A stretch of DNA of 64,000 nt from Symsagittifera roscoffensis (Eukaryota; Xenacoelomorpha; Acoela; Convolutidae). Within the stretch, counting starts at the first letter, position 1. Each line of letters opens with the position of its first letter. The stretch spans positions 33,020,401 to 33,084,400 of the forward strand of contig NC_087067.1 of the NCBI RefSeq assembly GCF_963678635.1, written 5' to 3'. A program made the position numbers and the translations under genes. Below, one piece after another: positions 42,946 to 57,073 of the stretch. The notes under the pieces are model-generated. The model was not told where the DNA came from and ran no database searches. It saw only the letters and a program-made list of their open reading frames with translations.

Positions 42946-44196
42946 TGAAAATTCTGAACCTGCAAATTACCTTAATAGAGTGAAGATGTCAGTATGAAGA
43001 GTCTAATTGAGCCTGGTGAATTGCGCGAACGGCCATAACTTGCCCAAAAAACTTAAGACTTCCAAATTTTTCTATTTCTATCGTAAGACCATCGTCAAAT
43101 CTTGGGGGACTGAGAAAATGTACCAATTTCGTCGAACCAGTTCAAGGTTATGAGTTCTTGAAAGCTCGGTGATGCCAAAAAGTTAAGCCTAATCGAGCAT
43201 GGTGCAAAAAAAGAAAATTTCAAAATTTTTGTTCTTTTCTGACTAAATTTTATTTTTTCAATATCGTATCACAATTTTGGACTCAGAACAATTCCAACGA
43301 GCCCAAAACGACTTCTTTAGCTTCAGTGTTCGTGGAGTAATCATCAGTTGAAATTTTGGGGGGAGCTGAAATTCGGCCATTTTGGAAGAAAATCGACCTA
43401 AAAGCTAACTTTTAACTTAGTGCAATTTTTTTCTTGCACTTTTCATAAAATGGGGAGCTCTCTGCTGTCGCAGAGTGCATTCAAAGAAACTTATCAAATA
43501 GATTTGAAAACTTACCTATTTAATAAGTTTATCACAACAATTAGGCTAAAAGCATCTATCAGTATCCTGGCTGGTATTCGACCATATGCCACTAACGTTG
43601 AGTGAGCGGCTATCATGCCATAGATGGTCATCTAAGACACCCTGTACACGCTCCGTAGGTTTTGACCAGCCGATTTGGCCATAAAACTCATTGGGCCAAA
43701 AAATTCTGAAAATTGTCAATTTTTCAAATTTTGTTTGAATTGCATAAATTATAACGTGAACGTGCAAAATTTTACATGGTATAAGAGCATATTTCTACTC
43801 TCGCGCGAGGGCGAGTGTTTTAAAAGTAATGTACATAGTTATATGCTAGTCAGGATATAAATGGAAGCGGAATTACTCAAATGCCTAAGGCAGAACCGCA
43901 GATTCTGTCTTTGTCCACATCGTTAAGCCCATGTCGTATGTAACGGCATAAACGCAGATGGTTATAATGTAGTCTACTGTACTCTTACGATAGATTTACT
44001 AGCCAGCAGGGGAGTTTTGTTAGGGCGAAGTGTCCTTATGGCTACCTCTTTTCAATTTTCCGCCTTGACCTTTCATAAGTTGGTCCGGGAGCAACCCAGC
44101 TCTCAACCCAGTCGGATAAATATAAATTTTTATGATGCGAGCTGTTTTTTCATTGTTGTGTTCAAGGCATATACCAAAATTGGGAAAGGTTTAGTT

Positions 44197-44382
44197 ATCG
44201 CTTCTCGGCCTTTTGGCTAAGATCATGTGTATATCTGTTCTTGTCAGCTTAATATCTGGCATGCTGGGCATAGCCTGGCTCCAATATTAAACTGATTTTT
44301 ACTTCCCGAGTTAACACCGAAGCTTGCTTCAGTTGACTCACGGATCGTCCCGGTCTTACACTACCATCGGGAGCAGTCCACC
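44197..44382 (+). pseudogene. U2: U2 snRNA, copy 22, branch-site recognition sequence damaged
   Basis: 186 nt. The conserved gtgtagtatctg reads gtgtatatctg: one G is deleted, so GTAGTA, which pairs with the intron branch site, is lost. Other changes are ggctcc and ggatcgtcc. Structure is otherwise kept. A U2 with this lesion should not recognise normal branch sites, so I treat it as a pseudogene. Confidence 0.8.
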
Positions 44383-45636
44383 TGAAAATTCTGAACCTGC
44401 AAATTACCTTAATAGAGTGAAGATGTCAGTATGAAGAGTCTAATTGAGCCTGGTGAATTGCGCGAACGGCCATAACTTGCCCAAAAAAATTAAGACTTCC
44501 AAATTTTTCTATTTCTATCGTAAGACCATTGTCAAATCTTGGGGGACTGAAAAAATGAACCAATTTTGTCGAACCAGTTCAAAGTTATGAGTTCTTGAAA
44601 ACTCGGTGATGCCAAAAAGTTAAGCCTAATCGAGCGTGGTGCAAAAAATGAAAATTTCAAAATTTTTGTTCTTTTCTGTCTAAATTTTATTTTTTTAATA
44701 TTGTATCAAAATTTTGGACTCAGAACAATTCCAACGAGCCCAAAACGACTTCTGTAGCTTCAGTGTTCGTGGAGTAATCATCAGTTGAAATTTTGGGGGG
44801 AGCTGAAATTCGGCCATTTTGGAAGAAAATCGACCTAAAAGCTAACTTTTAAGTTAGTGCAATTTTTTTTCTTGCATTTTTCATAAAATGGGATGCTCTC
44901 TGCTGTCGCAGAGTGCATTCAAAGAAACTTATCAAATAGATTTGAAAACTTACTTATTTAGTAAGTTTATCACAACAATTAGGCTAAAAGCATCTATCAG
45001 TATCCTGGCTGGTATTCGACCATATGCCACTAACGTTGAGTGAGCGGCTATCATGCCATAGATGGTCATCTAAGACACCCTGTACACGCTCCGTAGGTTT
45101 TGACCAGCCGATTTGGCCATAAAACTCATTGGGCCAAAAAAATTCTGAAAATTGTCAATTTTTCAAATTTTGTTTGAATTGCATAAATTATAACGTTAGC
45201 GTGCAAAATTTTACATGATATAAGAGCATATTTCTACTCTCGCGCGAGGGCGAGTGTTTTAAAAGTAATGTACATAGTTATATGCTAGTCAGGATATAAA
45301 TGGAAGCGGAATTACTCAAATGCCTAAGGCAGAACCGCAGATTCTGTCTTTGTCCACATCGTTAAGCCCATGTCGTATGTAACGGCACAAACGCAGATGG
45401 TTATAACGTAGTCTACTGTACTCTTACGATAGATTTACTAGCCAGCAGGGGAGTTTTGTTAGGGCGAAGTGTCATTATGGCTACCTCTTTTCAACTTTCC
45501 CCCTTGACCTTTCATAAGTTGGTCCGGGAGCGACCCAGCTCTCAACCCAGTCGGATAAAAATAAATTTTTATGATGCGAGCTGTTTTTTCATTGTTGTGT
45601 TCAAGGCATGTACCAAAATTAGGAAAAGGTTTAGCT

Positions 45637-45823
45637 ATCGCTTCTCGGCCTTTTGGCTAAGATCATGTGTAGTATCTGTTCTTGTCAGCTTAATATCTGG
45701 CATGCTGGGCATAGCCTGGCACCAATATTAAACTGATTTTTACTTCCCGAGTTAACACCGAAGCATACTTCAGTTGACTCACGGATTGTCCCGGTCTTAC
45801 ACTACCATCGGGAGCAGTCCACC
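45637..45823 (+). ncRNA. U2: U2 snRNA, copy 23
   Basis: 187 nt. The stem III tip is gaagcatacttc instead of gaagcttgcttc, a change in a usually invariant loop. Core otherwise intact. Confidence 0.88.
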
Positions 45824-47077
45824 TGAAAATTCTGAACCTGCAAATTACCTTAATAGAGTGAAGATGTCAGTATGAAGAGTCTAATTGAGCCTGGTGAATT
45901 GCGCGAACGGCCATAACTTGCCCAAAAAACTTAAGACTTCCAAATTTTTCTATTTCTATCGTAAGACCATCGTCAAATCTTGGGGGACTGAGAGAATGAA
46001 CCAATTTCGTCGAACCAGTTCAAAGTTATGAGTTCTTGAAAGCTCGGTGATGCCAAAAAGTTAAGCCTAATCGAGCGTGGTGCAAAAAACGAAAATTTCA
46101 AAATTTTTGTTCTTTTCTGTCTAAATTTTATTTTTTCAATATCGTATCACAATTTTGGACTCAGAACAATTCCAACGAGCCCAAAACGACTTCTTTAGCT
46201 TCAGTGTTCGTGGAGTAATCATCAGTTGAAATTTTGGGGGGAGCTGAAATTCGGCCATTTTGGAAGAAAATCGACCTAAAAGCTAACTTTTAAGTTAGTG
46301 CAATTTTTTTCTTGCATTTTTCATAAAATGGGGTGCTCTCTGCTGCGCAGAGTGCATTCAAAGAAACTTATCAAATAGATTTGAAAACTAACCTATTTAA
46401 TAAGTTTATCACAACAATTAGGCTAAAAGCATCTATCAGTATCCTGGCTGGTATTCGACCATATGCCACTAACGTTGAGTGAGCGGCTATCATGCCATAG
46501 ATGGTCATCTAAGACACCCTGTACACGCTCCGTAGATTTTGACCAGCCGATTTGGCCAAAAAACTCATTGGGCCAAAAAAATTCTGAAAATTGTCAATTT
46601 TTCAAATTTTGTTTGAATTGCATAAATTATAACGTGAGCGTGCAAAATTTTACATGGTATAAGAGCATATTTCTACTCTCGCGCGAGGGCGAGTGTTTTA
46701 AAAGTAATGTAAATAGTTATATGCTAGTCAGGATATAAATGGAAGCGGAATTACTCAAATGACTAAGGCAGAACCGCAGATTCTGTCTTTGTCCACATCG
46801 TTAAGCCCATGTCGTATGTAACGGCACAAATGCAGATGGTTATAACGTAGTCTACTGTACTCTTACGATAGATTTACTAGCCAGCAGGGGAGTTTTGTTA
46901 GGGCGAAGTGTCATTATGGCTACCCCTTTTCAACTTTCCCCCTTGACCTTTCATAAGTTGGTCCGGGAGCGACCCAGCTCTCAACCCAGTCGGATAAATA
47001 AAGAAATTTTTATGATGCGAGCTGTTTTTTCATTGTTGTGTTCAAGGCATGTACCAAAATTAGGAAAAGGTTTAGCT

Positions 47078-47264
47078 ATCGCTTCCCGGCCTTTTGGCTG
47101 AGATCATGTGTAGTATCTGTTCTTGTCAGCTTAATATCTGGCATGCTGGGCGTAGCCTGGCACCAATATTAAACTGATTTTTACTTCCCGAGTTAACACC
47201 GAAGCTTGCTTCAGTTGACTCACGGATTGTCCCGGTCTTACACTACCATCGGGAGCAGTCCACC
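47078..47264 (+). ncRNA. U2: U2 snRNA, copy 24
   Basis: 187 nt. Changes cttcccggcc and ggctgagatc in the 5' region and gggcgtagcc in the IIb loop. GTAGTA and Sm site intact; the 5' changes affect the U6-pairing/stem I region. Confidence 0.85.
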
Positions 47265-48520
47265 TGAAAATTCTGAACCTGCAAATTACCTTAATAGAGT
47301 GAAGATGTCAGTAAGAAGAGTCTAATTGAGCCTGGTGAATTGCGCGAACGGCCATAACTTGCCCAAAAAACTTAAGACTTCCAAATTTTTCTATTTCTAT
47401 CGTAAGACCATCGTCAAATCTTGGGGGACTGAGAAAATGAACCAATTTCGTCGAACCAGTTCAAAGTTATGAGTTCTTGAAAGCTCGGTGATGCCAAAAA
47501 GTTAAGCCTAATCGAGCGTGGTGCAAAAAACGAAAATTTCAAAATTTTTGTTCTTTTCTGTCTAAATTTTATTTTTTCAATATCGTATCACAATTTTGGA
47601 CTCAGAACAATTCCAACGAGCCCAAAACGACTTCTTTAGCTTCAGTGTTCGTGGAGTAATCATCAGTTGAAATTTTGGGGGGGGGAGCTGAAATTCGGCC
47701 ATTTTGGAAGAAAATCGACCTAAAAGCTAACTTTTAAATTAGTGCAATTTTTTTCTTGCATTTTTCATAAAATGGGGTGCTCTCTGCTGTCGCAGAGTGA
47801 ATTCAAAGAAACTTATCAAATAGATTTGAAAACTTACCTATTTAATAAGTTTATCACAACAATTAGGCTAAAAGCATCTATCAGTATCCTGGCTGCTATT
47901 CGACCATATGCCACTAACGTTGAGTGAGCGGCTATCATGCCATAGATGGTCATCTAAGACACCCTGTACACGCTCCGTAGGTTTTGACCAGCCGATTTGG
48001 CCATAAAACTCATTGGGCCAAAAATATTCTGAAAATTGTCAATTTTTCAAATTTTGTTTGAATTGCATAAATTATAACGTGAGCGTGCAAAATTTTACAT
48101 GGTATAAGAGCATATTTCTACTCTCGCGCGAGTGCGAGTGTTTTAAAAGTAATGTACATAGTTATATGCTAGTCAGGATATAAATGGAAGCGGAATTACT
48201 CAAATGCCTAAGGCAGAACCGCAGATTCTGTCTTTGTCCACATCGTTAAGCCCATGTCGTATGTAACGGCACAAACGCAGATGGTTATAATGTAGTCTAC
48301 TGTACTCTTACGATAGATTTACTAGCCAGCAGGGGAGTTTTGTTAGGGCGAAGTGTCATTATGGCTACCTCTTTTCAACTTTCCCCCTTGACCTTTCATA
48401 AGTTGGTCCGGGAGCAACCCAGCTCTCAACCCAGTCGGATAAATAAAAATTTTTATGATGCGAGCTGTTTTTTCATTGTTGTGTTCAAGGCATGTACCAA
48501 AATTAGGAAAAGGTTTAGTT

Positions 48521-48707
48521 CACGCTTCTCGGCCTTTTGGCTATGATCATGTGTAGTATCTGTTCTTGTCACCTTAATATCTGGAATGCTGGGCAGAGCC
48601 TGGCACCAATATTAAACTGATTTTTACTTCCCGAGTTAACACCGAAGCTTGCTTCAGTTGACTCACGGATTGTCCCGGTCTTACACTACCATCGGGAGCA
48701 GTCCACC
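48521..48707 (+). ncRNA. U2: U2 snRNA, copy 25 (degenerate)
   Basis: 187 nt. The first two bases are changed (ca for at), plus ggctatgatc, gtcacctta and tctggaatg (both sides of stem IIa) and gggcagagcc. GTAGTA is kept. The combined stem IIa damage suggests a pseudogene. Confidence 0.75.
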
Positions 48708-49961
48708 TGAAAATTCTGAACCTGCAAATTACCTTAATAGAGTGAAGATGTCAGTATGAAGAGTCCAATTGAGCCTGGTGAATTGCGCCAACGGCCATAA
48801 CTTGCCCAAAAAACTTAAGACTTCCAAATTTTTCTATTTCTATCGTAAGACCATCGTCAAATCTTAGAGGACTGAGAAAATGAACCAATTTCGTCGAACC
48901 AGTTCAAAATTATGAGTTCTTGAAAGCTCGGTGATGCCAAAAAGTTAAGCCTAATCGAGCGTGGTGCAAAAAATGAAAATTTCAAAATTTTTGTTCTTTT
49001 CTGTCTAAATTTTAATTTTTCAATATTGTATCACAATTTTGGACTCAGAAAAATTCCAACGAGCCCAAAACGACTTCTGTAGCTTCAGTGTTCGTGGAGT
49101 AATCATCAGTTGAAATTTTGGGGGCAGCTGAAATTCGGCCACTTTGGAAGAAAATCGACCTAAAAGCTAACTTTTAATTTAGTGCAATTTTTTTTCTTGC
49201 ATTTTTCATAAAATGGGGTGCTCTCTGCTGTCGCAGAGTGCATTCAAAGAAAACTTATCAAATAGATTTGAATACTTACCTATTTAATAAGTTTATCACA
49301 ACAATTAGGCTAAAAGCATCTATCAGTATCCTGGCTGGTATTCCACCATATGCCACTAACGTTGAGTGAGCGGCTATCATGCCATAGATGGTCATCTAGG
49401 ACACCCTGTACACGCTCCGTAGGTTTTGACCAGCCGATTTGGCCATAAAACTCATTGGGCCAAAAAAATTCTGAAAATTGTCAATTTTTCAAATTTTGTT
49501 TGAATTGCATAAAATATAACGTGAGCGTGCAAAATTTTACATGGTATAAGAGCATATTTCTACTCTCGCGCGAGGGCGAGTGTTTTAAAAGTAATGTACA
49601 TAGTTATATGCTAGTCAGGATATAAATGGAAGCGGAATTACTCAAATGCCTAAGGCAGAACCGCAGATTCTGTCTTTGTCCACATGGTTAAGCCCATGTC
49701 GTATGTAACGGCACAAACGCAGATGGTTATAATGTAGTCTACTGTACTCTTACGATAGATTTACTAGCCAGCAGGGGAGTTTTGTTAGGGCGAAGTGTCA
49801 TTATGGCTACCTCTTTTCAATTTTCCCCCTTGACCTTTCATAAGTTGGTCCGGGAGCATTCCAGCTCTCAACCCAGTCGGATAAATAAAAATTTTTATGA
49901 TGCGAGCTGTTTTTTCATTGTTGTGTTCAAGGCATATACCAAAAATGGGAAAGGTTTAGTT

Positions 49962-50148
49962 ATCGCTTCTCGGCCTTTTGGTTAAGATCATGTGTAGTAT
50001 CTGATCTTGTCAGCTTAATATCTGCCATGCTCGGCATAGCCTGGCACCAATATTAAACTGATTTTTACTTCCCGAGTTAACACCGAAGCTTGCTTCAGTT
50101 GACTCACGGATTGTCCCGGCTTTACACTACCATCGGGAGCAGTTCACC
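49962..50148 (+). ncRNA. U2: U2 snRNA, copy 26 (degenerate)
   Basis: 187 nt. Changes ggttaagatc, atctgatctt, ctgccatgctcggc (stems IIa and IIb), cggcttta and agttcacc. Stem IIa loses a pair. Probably impaired. Confidence 0.76.
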
Positions 50149-51402
50149 TGAAAATTATGAACCTGAAAATTACCTTAATAGAGTGAAGATGTCAGTATGC
50201 AGAGTCTAATTGAGCCTGGTGAATTGCGCGAACGGCCATAACTTGCCCAAAAAACTTAAGACTTCCAAGTTTTTCTATTTCTATCGTAAGACCATTGTCA
50301 AATCTTGGGGGACTGAAAAAATGAACCAATTTCGTCGAACCAGTTGAAAGTTATGAGTTCTTGAAAGCTCGGTGATGCCAAAAAGTTAAGCCTAATCGAT
50401 TGTGGTGCAAAAAACGAAAATTTCAAAATTTTTGTTCTTTTCTGTCTAAATTTTATTTTTTCAATATTGTATCAAAATTTTGAACTCAGAACAATTCCAA
50501 CGAGCCAAAAACAACTTCTGTAGCTTCAGTGTTCGTGGAGTAATCATCAGTTGAAATTTTGGGGGGAGCTGAAATTCGGCCATTTTGGAAGAAAATCGAC
50601 CTAAAAACTAACTTTTCAGTTAGTGCAGTTTTTTTTCTGGCATTTTTCATAAAATGGGGTGCTCTCTGCTGTCGCAGAGTGCATTCAAAGAAACTTATCA
50701 AATAGATTTGAAAACTTACCTATTTAATAAGTTTATCACAACAATTAGGCTAAAAGCATCTATCAGTATCCTGGCTGGTATCCGACCATATGCCACTAAC
50801 GTTGAGTGAGCGGCTATCATGCCATAGATGGTCATCTAAGACACCCTGTACACGCTCCGTAGGTTTTGACCAGCCGATTTGGTCATAAAACTCTTTGGGC
50901 CAAAAAAATTCTGAAAATTGTCAATTTTTCAAATTTTGTTTGAATTGCATAAATTATAACGTGAGCGTGCAAAATTTTACATGGTATAAGAGCATATTTC
51001 TACTCTCGCGCGAGGGCGAGTGTTTTAAAAGTAATGTACATAGTTATATGCTAGTCAGGATATAAATGGAAGCGGAATTACTCAAATGCCTAAGGCAGAA
51101 CCGCAGATTCTGTCTTTGTCCACATCGTTAAGCCCATGTCGTATGTAACGGCACAAACGCAGATGGTTATAATGTAGTCTACTGTACTCTTACGATAGAT
51201 TTACTAGCCAGCAGGGGAGTTTTGTGAGGGCGAAGTGTCCCTATGGCTACCTCTTTTCAATTTTCCCCCTCGACCTTTCATAAGTTGGTCCGGGAGCAAC
51301 CCAGCTCTCAACCCAGTCGGATAAATATAAATTTTTATGATGCGAGCTGTTTTTTCATTGTTGTGTTCAAGGCATGTACCAAAATTGGGAAAAGGTTTAG
51401 TT

Positions 51403-51588
51403 CTCGCTTCTCGGCCTTTTGGCTAAGATCATGTGTAGTATCTGTTCTTGTCAGCTTAATATCTGCATGCTGGGCATAGCCTGGCACCAATATTAAACTG
51501 ATTTTTACTTCCCGAGTTAACACCGAAGCTTGCTTCAGTTGACTCACGGATTGTACCGGTCTTACACTACCATCGGGAGCAGTTCACC
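51403..51588 (+). ncRNA. U2: U2 snRNA, copy 27 (degenerate)
   Basis: 186 nt. First base changed (ctcgcttc), one base lost in stem IIa (atctgcatgc), plus ttgtaccgg and agttcacc. Shares agttcacc with copy 26. Probably impaired. First copy with the third promoter type (catgtaccaaaattggg). Confidence 0.76.
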
Positions 51589-52820
51589 TGAAAATTCTGA
51601 ACCTGCAAATTACCTTAATAGAGTGAAGATGTCAGTATGAAGAGTTTAATTGAGCCTGGTGAATTGCGCGAACGGCCATAACTTGCCCAAAAAATTTAAG
51701 ACTTCCAAATTTTTCTATTTCTATCGTAAGACCATTGTCAAATCTTAGGGGACTGAAAAAATGAACCAATTTCGTCGAACCAGTTCAAAGTTATGAGTTC
51801 TTGAAAGCTCGGTGATGCCAAAAAGTTAAGCCTAATCAAGCGTGGTGCAAAAAACGAAAATTTCAAAATTTTTGTTCTTTTCTGTCTAAATTTTATTTTT
51901 TCAATATTGTATCAAAATTTTGGACTCAGAAAAATTCCAACGAGCCCAAAACAACTTCTGTAGCTTCAGTGTTTGTGGAGTAATCATCAGTTGAAATTTT
52001 GGGGGGAGCTGAAATTCGGCCATTTTGGAAGAAAATCGACCTAAAAGCTAACTTTTAAGTTAGTGCAATTTTTTTTCTTGCATTTTTCATAAAATGGGGT
52101 GCTCTCTGCTATCGCAGAGTGCATTCAAAGAAAACTTATCAAATAGATTTGAATACTTACCTATTTAATAAGTTTATCACAACAATTAGGCTAAAAGCAT
52201 CTATCAGTATCCTGGCTGGTATTCCACCATATGCCACTAACGTTGAGTGAGCGGCTATCATGCCATAGATGGTCATCTAAGACACCCTGTACACGCTCCG
52301 CCATAAAACTCATTGGGCCAAAAAAATTCTGAAAATTGTCAATTTTTCAAATTTTGTTTGAATTGCATAAATTATAACGTGAGCGTGCAAAATTTTACAT
52401 GGTATAAGAGCATATTTCTACTCTCGCGCGAGGGCGAGTGTTTTAAAAGTAATGTACATAGTTATATGCTAGTCAGGATATAAATGGAAGCGGAATTACT
52501 CAAATGCCTAAGGCAGAACCGCAGATTCTGTCTTTGTCCACATCGTTAAGCCCATGTCGTATGTAACGGCACAAACGCAGATGGTTATAATGTAGTCTAC
52601 TGTACTCTTACGATAGATTTACTAGCCAGCAGGGGAGTTTTGTTAGGGCGAAGTGTCATTATGGCTACCTCTTTTCAACTTTCCCCCTTGACCTTTCATA
52701 AGTTGGTCCGGGAGCAACCCAGCTCTCAACCCAGTCGGATAAATATAAATTTTTATGATGCGAGCTGTTTTTTCATTATTGTGTTCAAGGCATGTACCAA
52801 AATTGGGAAAAGGTTTAGTT

Positions 52821-53007
52821 ATCGCTTCTCGGCCTTTTGGCTAAGATCATGTGTAGTATCTGTTCTTGTCAGCTTAATATCTGGCATGCTGGGCATAGCC
52901 TGGCACCAATATTAAACTGATTTTTACTTCCCGAGTTAACACCGAAGCTTGCTTCAGTTGACTCACGGATTGTCCCGGTCTTACACTACCATCGGGAGCA
53001 GTCCACG
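52821..53007 (+). ncRNA. U2: U2 snRNA, copy 28
   Basis: Consensus except for the final base (gtccacg), a change shared with copy 31. Confidence 0.93.
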
Positions 53008-54237
53008 TGAAAATTCTGAACCTGCAAATTACCTTAATAGAGTGAAGATGTCAGTATGAAGAGTTTAATTGAGCCTGGTGAATTGCGCGAACGGCCATAA
53101 CTTGCCCAAAAAACTTAAGACTTCCAAATTTTTCTATTTCTATCGTAAGACCATTGTCAAATCTTGGGGGACTGAAAAAATGAACCAATTTCGTCGAACC
53201 AGTTCAAAGTTATGAGTTCCTGAAAGCTCGGTGATGCCAAAAAGTTAAGCCTAATCGAGCGTGGTGCAAAAAACGAAAATTTCAAAATTTTTGTTTTTTT
53301 CTTTCTAAATTTTATTTTTTCAATATTGTATCAAAATTTTGGACTCAGAACAATTCCAACGAGCCCAAAACGACTTCTGTAGCTGCAGTGTTTGTGGAGT
53401 AATCATCAGTTGAAATTTTGGGGGGAGCTGAAATTCGGCCATTTTGGAAGAAAATCGACCTAAAAGCTAACTTTTAAGTTAGTGCAATTTTTTTCTTGCA
53501 TTTTTCATAAAATGGGGTGCTCTCTGCTATCGCAGAGTGCATTCAAAGAAAACTTATCAAATAGATTCGAATACTTACCTATTTAATAAGTTTATCACAA
53601 CAATTAGGCTAAAAGCATCTATCAGTATCCTGGCTGGTATTCCACCATATGCCACTAACGTTGAGTGAGCGGCTATCATGCCATAGATGGTCATCTAAGA
53701 CACCCTGTACACGCTCCGCCATAAAACTCATTGGGCCAAAAAAATTCTGAAAATTGTCAATTTTTCAAATTTTGTTTGAATTGCATAAATTATAACGTGA
53801 GCGTGCAAAATTTTACATGGTATAAGAGCATATTTCTACTCTCGCGCGAGGGCGAGTGTTTTAAAAGTAATGTACATAGTTATATGCTAGTCAGGATATA
53901 AATGGAAGCGGAATTACTCAAATGCCTAAGGCAGAACCGCAGATTCTGTCTTTGTCCACATCGTTAAGCCCATGTCGTATGTAACGGCACAAACGCGGAT
54001 GGTTATAATGTAGTCTACTGTACTCTTACGATAGATTTACTAGCCAGCAGGGGAGTTTTGTTAGGGCGAAGTGTCATTATGGCTACCTCTTTTCAATTTC
54101 CCCCTTGACCTTTCATAAGTTGGTCCGGGAGCAACCCAGCTCTCAACCCAGTCGGATAAATATAAATTTTTATGATGCGAGCTGTTTTTTCATTGTTGTG
54201 TTCAAGGCATGTACCAAAATTGGGAAAATGTTTAGTT

Positions 54238-54424
54238 ATCGCTTCTCGGCCTTTTGGCTAAGATCATGTGTAGTATCTGTTCTTGTCAGTTTAATATCTG
54301 GCATGCTGGGCATAGCCTGGCACCAATATTAAACTGATTTTTACTTCCCGAGTTAACACCGAAGCTTGCTTCAGTTGACTCACGGATTGTCCCGGTCTTA
54401 CACTACCATCGGGAGCAGTCCACC
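54238..54424 (+). ncRNA. U2: U2 snRNA, copy 29
   Basis: 187 nt. One change, cagtttaat in the IIa loop, which restores the base found in the vertebrate consensus. Its upstream region lacks 2 T in ttttcaatttccc. Confidence 0.93.
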
Positions 54425-55655
54425 TGAAAATTCTGAACCTGCAAATTACCTTAATAGAGTGAAGATGTCAGTATGAAGAGTTTAATTGAGCCTGGTGAAT
54501 TGCGCGAACGGCCATAACTTGCCCAAAAAACTTAAGACTTCCAAATTTTTCTATTTCTATCGTAAGACCATTGTCAAATCTTGGGGGACTGAAAAAATGA
54601 ACCAATTTCGTCGAACCAGTTCAAAGTTATGAGTTCTTGAAAGCTCGGTGATGCCAAAAAGTTAAGCCTAATCGAGCGTGGTGCAAAAAACGAAAAATTC
54701 AAAATTTTTGTTCTTTTCTGTCTAAATTTTATTTTTTCAATATTGTATCAAAATTTTGGACTCAGAACAATTCCAACGAGCCTAAAACAACTTCTCTAGC
54801 TTCAGTGTTCGTGGAGTAATCATCAGTTGAAATTTTGGGGGGAGCTGTAATTCGGCCATTTTGTAAGAAAATCGACCTAAAAGCTAATTTTTAAGTTAGT
54901 GCAATATTTTTCTTGCATTTTTCATAAAATGGGGTGCTCTCTGCTATCGCAGAGTGCATTCAAAGAAAACTTATCAAATAGATTCGAATACTTACCTATT
55001 TAATAAGTTTATCACAACAATTAGGCTAAAAGCATCTATCAGTATCCTGGCTGGTATTCCACCATATGCCACTAACGTTGAGTGAGCGGCTATCATGCCA
55101 TAGATGGTCATCTAAGACACCCTGTACACGCTCCGCCATAAAACTCATTGGGCCAAAAAAATTCTGAAAATTGTCAATTTTTCAAATTTTGTTCGAATTG
55201 CATAAATTATAACGTGAGCGTGCAAAATTTTACATGGTATAAGAGCATATTTCTACTCTCGCGCGAGGGCGAGTGTTTTCAAAGTAATGTACATAGTTAT
55301 ATGCTAGTCAGGATATAAATGGAAGCGGAATTACTCAAATGCCTAAGGCAGAACCGCAGATTCTGTCTTTGTCCACATCGTTAAGCCCATGTCGTATGTA
55401 ACGGCACAAACGCAGATGGTTATAATGTAGTCTACTGTACTCTTACGATAGATTTACTAGCCAGCAGGGGAGTTTTGTTAGGGCGAAGTGTCATTATGGC
55501 TACCTCTTTTCAATTTTCCCCCTTGACCTTTCATAAGTTGGTCCGGGAGCAACCCAGCTCTCAACCCAGTCGGATAAATATAAATTTTTATGATGCGAGC
55601 TGTTTTTTCATTGTTGTGTTCAAGGCATGTACCAAAATTGGGAAAAGGTTTAGTT

Positions 55656-55842
55656 ATCGCTTCTCGGCCTTTTGGCTAAGATCATGTGTAGTATCTGTTC
55701 TTGTCAGCTTAATATCTGGCATGCTGGGCATAGCCTGGCACCAATATTAAACTGATTTTTACTTCCCGAGTTAACACCGAAGCTTGCTTCAGTTGACTCA
55801 CGGATTGTCCCGGTCTTACACTACCATCGGGAGCAGTCCACC
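55656..55842 (+). ncRNA. U2: U2 snRNA, copy 30
   Basis: Consensus 187-nt copy, third promoter type. Confidence 0.94.
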
Positions 55843-57073
55843 TGAAAATTCTGAACCTGCAAATTACCTTAATAGAGTGAAGATGTCAGTATGAAGAGTT
55901 TAATTGAGCCTGGTGAATTGCGCGAACGGCCATAACTTGCCCAAAAAACTTAAGACTTCCAAATTTTTCTATTTCTATCGTAAGACCATTGTCAAATCTT
56001 GGGGGACTGAAAAAATGAACCAATTTCGTCGAACCAGTTCAAAGTTATGAGTTCTTGAAAGCTCGGTGATGCCAAAAAGTTAAGCCTAATCGAGCGTGGT
56101 GCAAAAAACGAAAATTTCAAAATTTTTGTTCTTTTCTGTCTAAATTTTATTTTTTCAATATTGTATCAAAATTTTGGACTCAGAACAATTCCAACGAGCC
56201 CAAAACAACTTCTGTAGCTTCAGTGTTTGTGGAGTAATCATCAGTTGAAATTTTGGGGGGAGCTGTAATTTGGCCATTTTGTAAGAAAATCGACCTAAAA
56301 GCTAACTTTTAAGTTAGTGCAATTTTTTTCTTGCATTTTTCATAAAATGGGGTGCTCTCTGCTATCGCAGAGTGCATTCAAAGAAAACTTATCAAATAGA
56401 TTCGAATACTTACCTATTTAATAAGTTTATCACAACAATTAGGCTAAAAGCATCTATCAGTATCCTGGCTGGTATTCCACCATATGCCACTAACGTTGAG
56501 TGAGCGGCTATCATGCCATAGATGGTCATCTAAGACACCCTGTACACGCTCCGCCATAAAACTCATTGGGCCAAAAAAAATCTGAAAATTGTCAATTTTT
56601 CAAATTTTGTTTGAATTGCATAAATTATAAGGTGAGCGTGCAAAATTTTACATGGTATAAGAGCATATTTCTACTCTCGCGCGAGGGCGAGTGTTTTAAA
56701 AGTAATGCACATAGTTATATGCTAGTCAGGATATAAATGGAAGCGGAATTACTCAAATGCCTAAGGCAGAACCGCAGATTCTGTCTTTGTCCACATCGTT
56801 AAGCCCATGTCGTATGTAACGGCACAAACGCGGATGGTTATAATGTAGTCTACTGTACTCTTACGATAGATTTACTAGCCAGCAGGGGAGTTTTGTTAGG
56901 GCGAAGTGTCATTATGGCTACCTCTTTTCAATTTTCCCCCTTGACCTTTCATAAGTTGGTCCGGGAGCAACCCAGCTCTCAACCCAGTCGGATAAATATA
57001 AATTTTTATGATGCGAGCTGTTTTTTCATTGTTGTGTTCAAGGCATGTACCAAAATTGGGAAAAGGTTTAGTT

